Of a stretch of 64,000 nt of DNA, positions 62,601 to 64,000 are shown one piece after another (the stretch's first letter is position 1; each line of letters begins with the position of its first letter). The notes beneath the pieces are model-generated. The model made no database searches and was not told where the DNA came from. It saw only the letters and a program-made list of their open reading frames with translations. A program made the translations under genes and the position numbers. The DNA comes from Planctomycetota bacterium (GTDB lineage Bacteria > Planctomycetota > UBA11346). Location of the stretch: assembly GCA_023150565.1 (NCBI GenBank), contig JAKLKR010000001.1, positions 54,804-118,803 on the forward strand, read 5' to 3'.

Positions 62601-64000
62601 ACCGAGGGATGGTGGCCCCAGGCACGCACGAAGCCACGTACCAGCCGGCGGTGCGCCTGGGGATCATCACCCCGCTCCAGCGGCGGGGCGGTGAGCACCA
62701 CCAGCAGGCCCAGCTCGTCGGCCGCCGCCAGCACCTTCTCGACGTGGTACGGCGTACGCCCAAGCGAGCCCGCGCCCTCCCAATCGATGTCCAGGTTGAC
62801 GGTATTGAAGCCGATCGCCTTGAGCTCGGACAGCTGGGCGCGCACCAGCGCAGGATCGAGGGCGCAGGCCAGGGCGTAGCGCGACCACAGCATGGCGGCG
62901 TCGCTGTCGTAGATCAGCCGGCGGCGCACCCCGTCGAGATGGAAGCCGTCGCGCTCGAGGCTGAACCGGCGCAGGGCGCAGGTGCGCGGGAAGGTCTCGT
63001 CGACCACCGCCCCGCCCTCGCCGCGCAGCACCGCCTGCTGGTGGTAGAGCGCCGGGTCCTCGGGCGACCAGCGCCGCAGGCCATCCCAGGGCAGCGCCAG
63101 CCGCAGCTCGCGCTCGCGCTCGCCGGCGGCGAAGACCACCCGCCCGGCAGGGATCTCGCGCAGCACGATCCCTTTGGCGTCGAGCAATCGCACCGCGGCT
63201 GCCACGCTGCCGGGCCGCCCGTCCGGGTTGGCGACCGTCAGCAGCGCCTCGGCATCGCCGGTGGCATCCGGCCGCACCAGGGCCGCGACGGTCCGCCGCG
63301 CGCCGCGGCCCTCCAGCGCGAGATCCACCAGCGAGGCGTCGGTGGCGGTCCATTTGTCGGTGTACGGTCGAAAGCCCAGCTCCACCGCCAGCTCGAACTC
63401 CGCGCCGGGCACCACCGGCCCCAGGTCGACTTCGCAGCGTCCGACCGCGGCGCGCTCGGCGGGTCCGGCGGCGTGGAATCCGCCCATCTCCACCCCGTCG
63501 CGCAGGAAGCGCGCGCGGTCGGCCGCGACCAGATCGCAGGTCAGCAGCAGGCGCTCGCCGCGGAAGTCCGCCGGCACCCGCACCCGCCGCACCAGCCAGG
63601 CGTCGAAGGTCCGCGCCAGCAGCCGGCCATCCACCTCGGTCACCACTGCCCCGGCGGCATCCCACACCGGGAACAGCGGCCCGGACAGCCAGCGGCCGGG
63701 CAGGCGGGTGCGCAGCCATGGCCGGCCGGCAGGCGGGCGCTGCCCGGGGGCGGGAGCGGGCAGGAAGCGCCAGGTGCCGTTGAGGCAGATGCGGTCGCCG
63801 CTGGCGGTGCGCTCGCGCGCCGCCCCGGACAGGTCCCAGCGCCGCGCCTCCTCGGCATCAGGCGCCGCGGGGGACAGCGGTCCGGCGCCCTCGGCGGCGG
63901 CCGCGGCCGGTCCGGCGGCGGGCGCGGCGCTGGCCGCCGCCAGCGCCGCCGCATCCGCCCCGGGTACGATGCGCAGCCAGTCGAAGGCGCCCTCGGCGGC
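59633..64000 (-). CDS. Large GH2-like glycoside hydrolase, 5' partial, active site atypical
   Basis: The frame stays open to the right edge; 1455 residues are visible and the N-terminus is missing. An ATG-less GTG at 63667 is internal: upstream in the same frame RICLNGTWRFLPAP is the usual start of the GH2 sugar-binding domain. Then come beta-sandwich domains, a TIM-barrel region (LKAIGFNTVNLDIDW and DELGLLVVLTAPPL) and further beta-rich domains up to the C-terminus with a jelly-roll (LVLGTVDDTDRTFLDGALVG). At HHPSVALYMATFNTCW the acid/base Glu normally following Asn is replaced by Thr. FPSELGLPYFEQF may hold another acidic residue. It may be a binding protein, or a hydrolase with a shifted mechanism. 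Confidence 0.8.
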   Translation of the reverse strand, partial: AAEGAFDWLRIVPGADAAALAAASAAPAAGPAAAAAEGAGPLSPAAPDAEEARRWDLSGAARERTASGDRICLNGTWRFLPAPAPGQRPPAGRPWLRTRLPGRWLSGPLFPVWDAAGAVVTEVDGRLLARTFDAWLVRRVRVPADFRGERLLLTCDLVAADRARFLRDGVEMGGFHAAGPAERAAVGRCEVDLGPVVPGAEFELAVELGFRPYTDKWTATDASLVDLALEGRGARRTVAALVRPDATGDAEALLTVANPDGRPGSVAAAVRLLDAKGIVLREIPAGRVVFAAGERERELRLALPWDGLRRWSPEDPALYHQQAVLRGEGGAVVDETFPRTCALRRFSLERDGFHLDGVRRRLIYDSDAAMLWSRYALACALDPALVRAQLSELKAIGFNTVNLDIDWEGAGSLGRTPYHVEKVLAAADELGLLVVLTAPPLERGDDPQAHRRLVRGFVRAWGHHPSVALYMATFNTCWYPLGQHPQAPMRMDYMPPGKDDARARALACEAALHAEDPARPVYHNASGNLTQLFTTMHYLSMGMPLQERADWPAAWSAARPNVLFPSELGLPYFEQFKDFDFPERNHGPLLTVEHAARFLGDAAYALVRTPSLRDTVIAQPHDGDAARPEVMAVKELVARRTLDAWRAWDVPAIGLFGEKTFTHLADHQTRRSPLRWDEDRTWGIKPALLHLEHRRPLVDRPTPYRDALRLVLAPVSVQLGGPAGPADQVHAWFAGEALAKEAVVVNDGPVVLALTLSARLLDRAGRELAAWDAAATVAAGEVLRRPFALPVPAVAGRTDAVLRLQALGDDRRLLGSAELAVTLFPAHRPPGDLGVAVALRDPLGRTAALLRRAGVPFSTADDLAAVRAARVLVVGEGALGDRPDPVLAEAERSGLIEQGLTVVVLAQGPSLCANLVHLPSRQRTAFVRERGHAVLAGLEDADLHDWRGPSAMAAATSPATREMETTPHYPHVKYLVTDTGMVAPWTLLKPDRGGFRVLADAGFDQREALLLEQRRGAGRVLLCQFELVARYGLDPAATLLADNLLRWAAAPAPAAAPARRAVLAGDGAWADEIAALFPALERRPAAAIPAEADLLVLAPAAADPVWQEAGRAALARGAAVVWLHPGGSADLGGLAPGVSAAAVEAWRALPGTGLPAGIAPAELHWRDPRPLAAFRGVQPWCEPAVLAAGGRLTLVGLPPAAFVPRPYQLTSGKPYTSFIDIEQRRKPLRVVERILTAMGAVPAAQPLFTGVQGEDGTLGGLRAVIDLPRWRFSTDPAGRGEAAGWAAAGFDDGGWRWLQAGLSWEQQGVADPAAPSHRYHDPAMGPAGGRYAPYDGHAWYRCAATIPEAWRDGEVRLVLGTVDDTDRTFLDGALVGETGSGTPRHWEARREYLLPPERIRFGQPQVFAIQVHDNHGEGGLRKLPVRLEVAPRGAGAASPYVPWRPGYDPDAYHNW

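Noticed and set aside
1-64000. CRISPR array, tRNA or rRNA genes
   Set aside because: No regularly spaced direct repeats and no tRNA T-loop or rRNA-like stretches outside coding genes were seen by eye. A covariance-model scan would be needed to exclude a tRNA fully.

Overview
This is a GC-rich bacterial chromosome segment (roughly 70% GC by eye) with dense, mostly overlapping genes. The best clue to the organism is the block at 19.4-32.0 kb: a PilM-like protein, two single-pass assembly proteins and three consecutive secretins. It resembles the Amuc_1098-1102 type IV pilus-like cluster of Verrucomicrobiota. A prepilin-like protein of the DUF1559 (H-X9-DG) type at 50.0-50.8 kb, common in Planctomycetota, Lentisphaerota and Verrucomicrobiota, points the same way. 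I infer a PVC-superphylum bacterium; the genus cannot be told from this window. No rRNA, tRNA or CRISPR array was seen.

Layout. 0-4.3 kb: a GH20 hexosaminidase cut by the window edge, then a sodium:solute symporter behind an intergenic region with a 14-bp perfect palindrome. 4.4-7.2 kb: two glycosyltransferases, RNase PH and a small unknown protein. 7.3-13.5 kb: a sugar-type ABC importer operon (repeat lipoprotein, membrane-anchored binding protein, two permeases, ATPase) closed by a terminator. 13.6-15.7 kb: elongation factor G. 15.8-18.5 kb, minus strand: DJ-1/PfpI protein, secreted unknown, coaD and a lone gspF-like gene. 18.6-32.0 kb: a LolA-like protein, then the pilus/secretion block. 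32.1-36.4 kb: an MFS transporter facing purQ and a secreted Ig-like protein. 35.9-37.5 kb: cytochrome c, SCO1-like protein and PCuAC, a copper-delivery set for cytochrome oxidase.

37.5-46.97 kb holds a lipoprotein, a cluster of strong hairpins (38.6-38.9 kb), a PqqC-like protein, a hybrid histidine kinase, a beta-helix lipoprotein, and a GT2-GtrA plus GT39 pair that probably makes and uses a lipid-linked sugar. 47.0-49.95 kb is a mobile island: an IS3-type orfB and an ISL3 transposase, with two diverged copies of a long palindromic element, one on each side of the IS3 gene. 50.0-54.7 kb, minus strand, carries the prepilin-like protein, truA, pcnB, a polyprenyl diphosphate synthase and a response regulator with its DNA-binding domain at the front. 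After a purine/pyrimidine tract region, 54.96-58.3 kb carries a GT9 transferase, a STAS protein, a PLD-like protein and a sulfatase-modifying-factor-like lipoprotein. 58.3-64 kb, minus strand, carries a Sel1-repeat/sigma-factor fusion and a very large GH2-like protein cut by the window edge.

Many genes serve glycan breakdown, sugar uptake and surface glycan synthesis, as expected of a polysaccharide-degrading heterotroph. The most unusual items are the secretin triplet with its PilM-PilN fusion, the paired palindromic elements, the hairpin cluster at 38.6 kb, the enlarged ABC permease, the Sel1-sigma fusion and the GH2-like protein lacking the usual acid/base glutamate.
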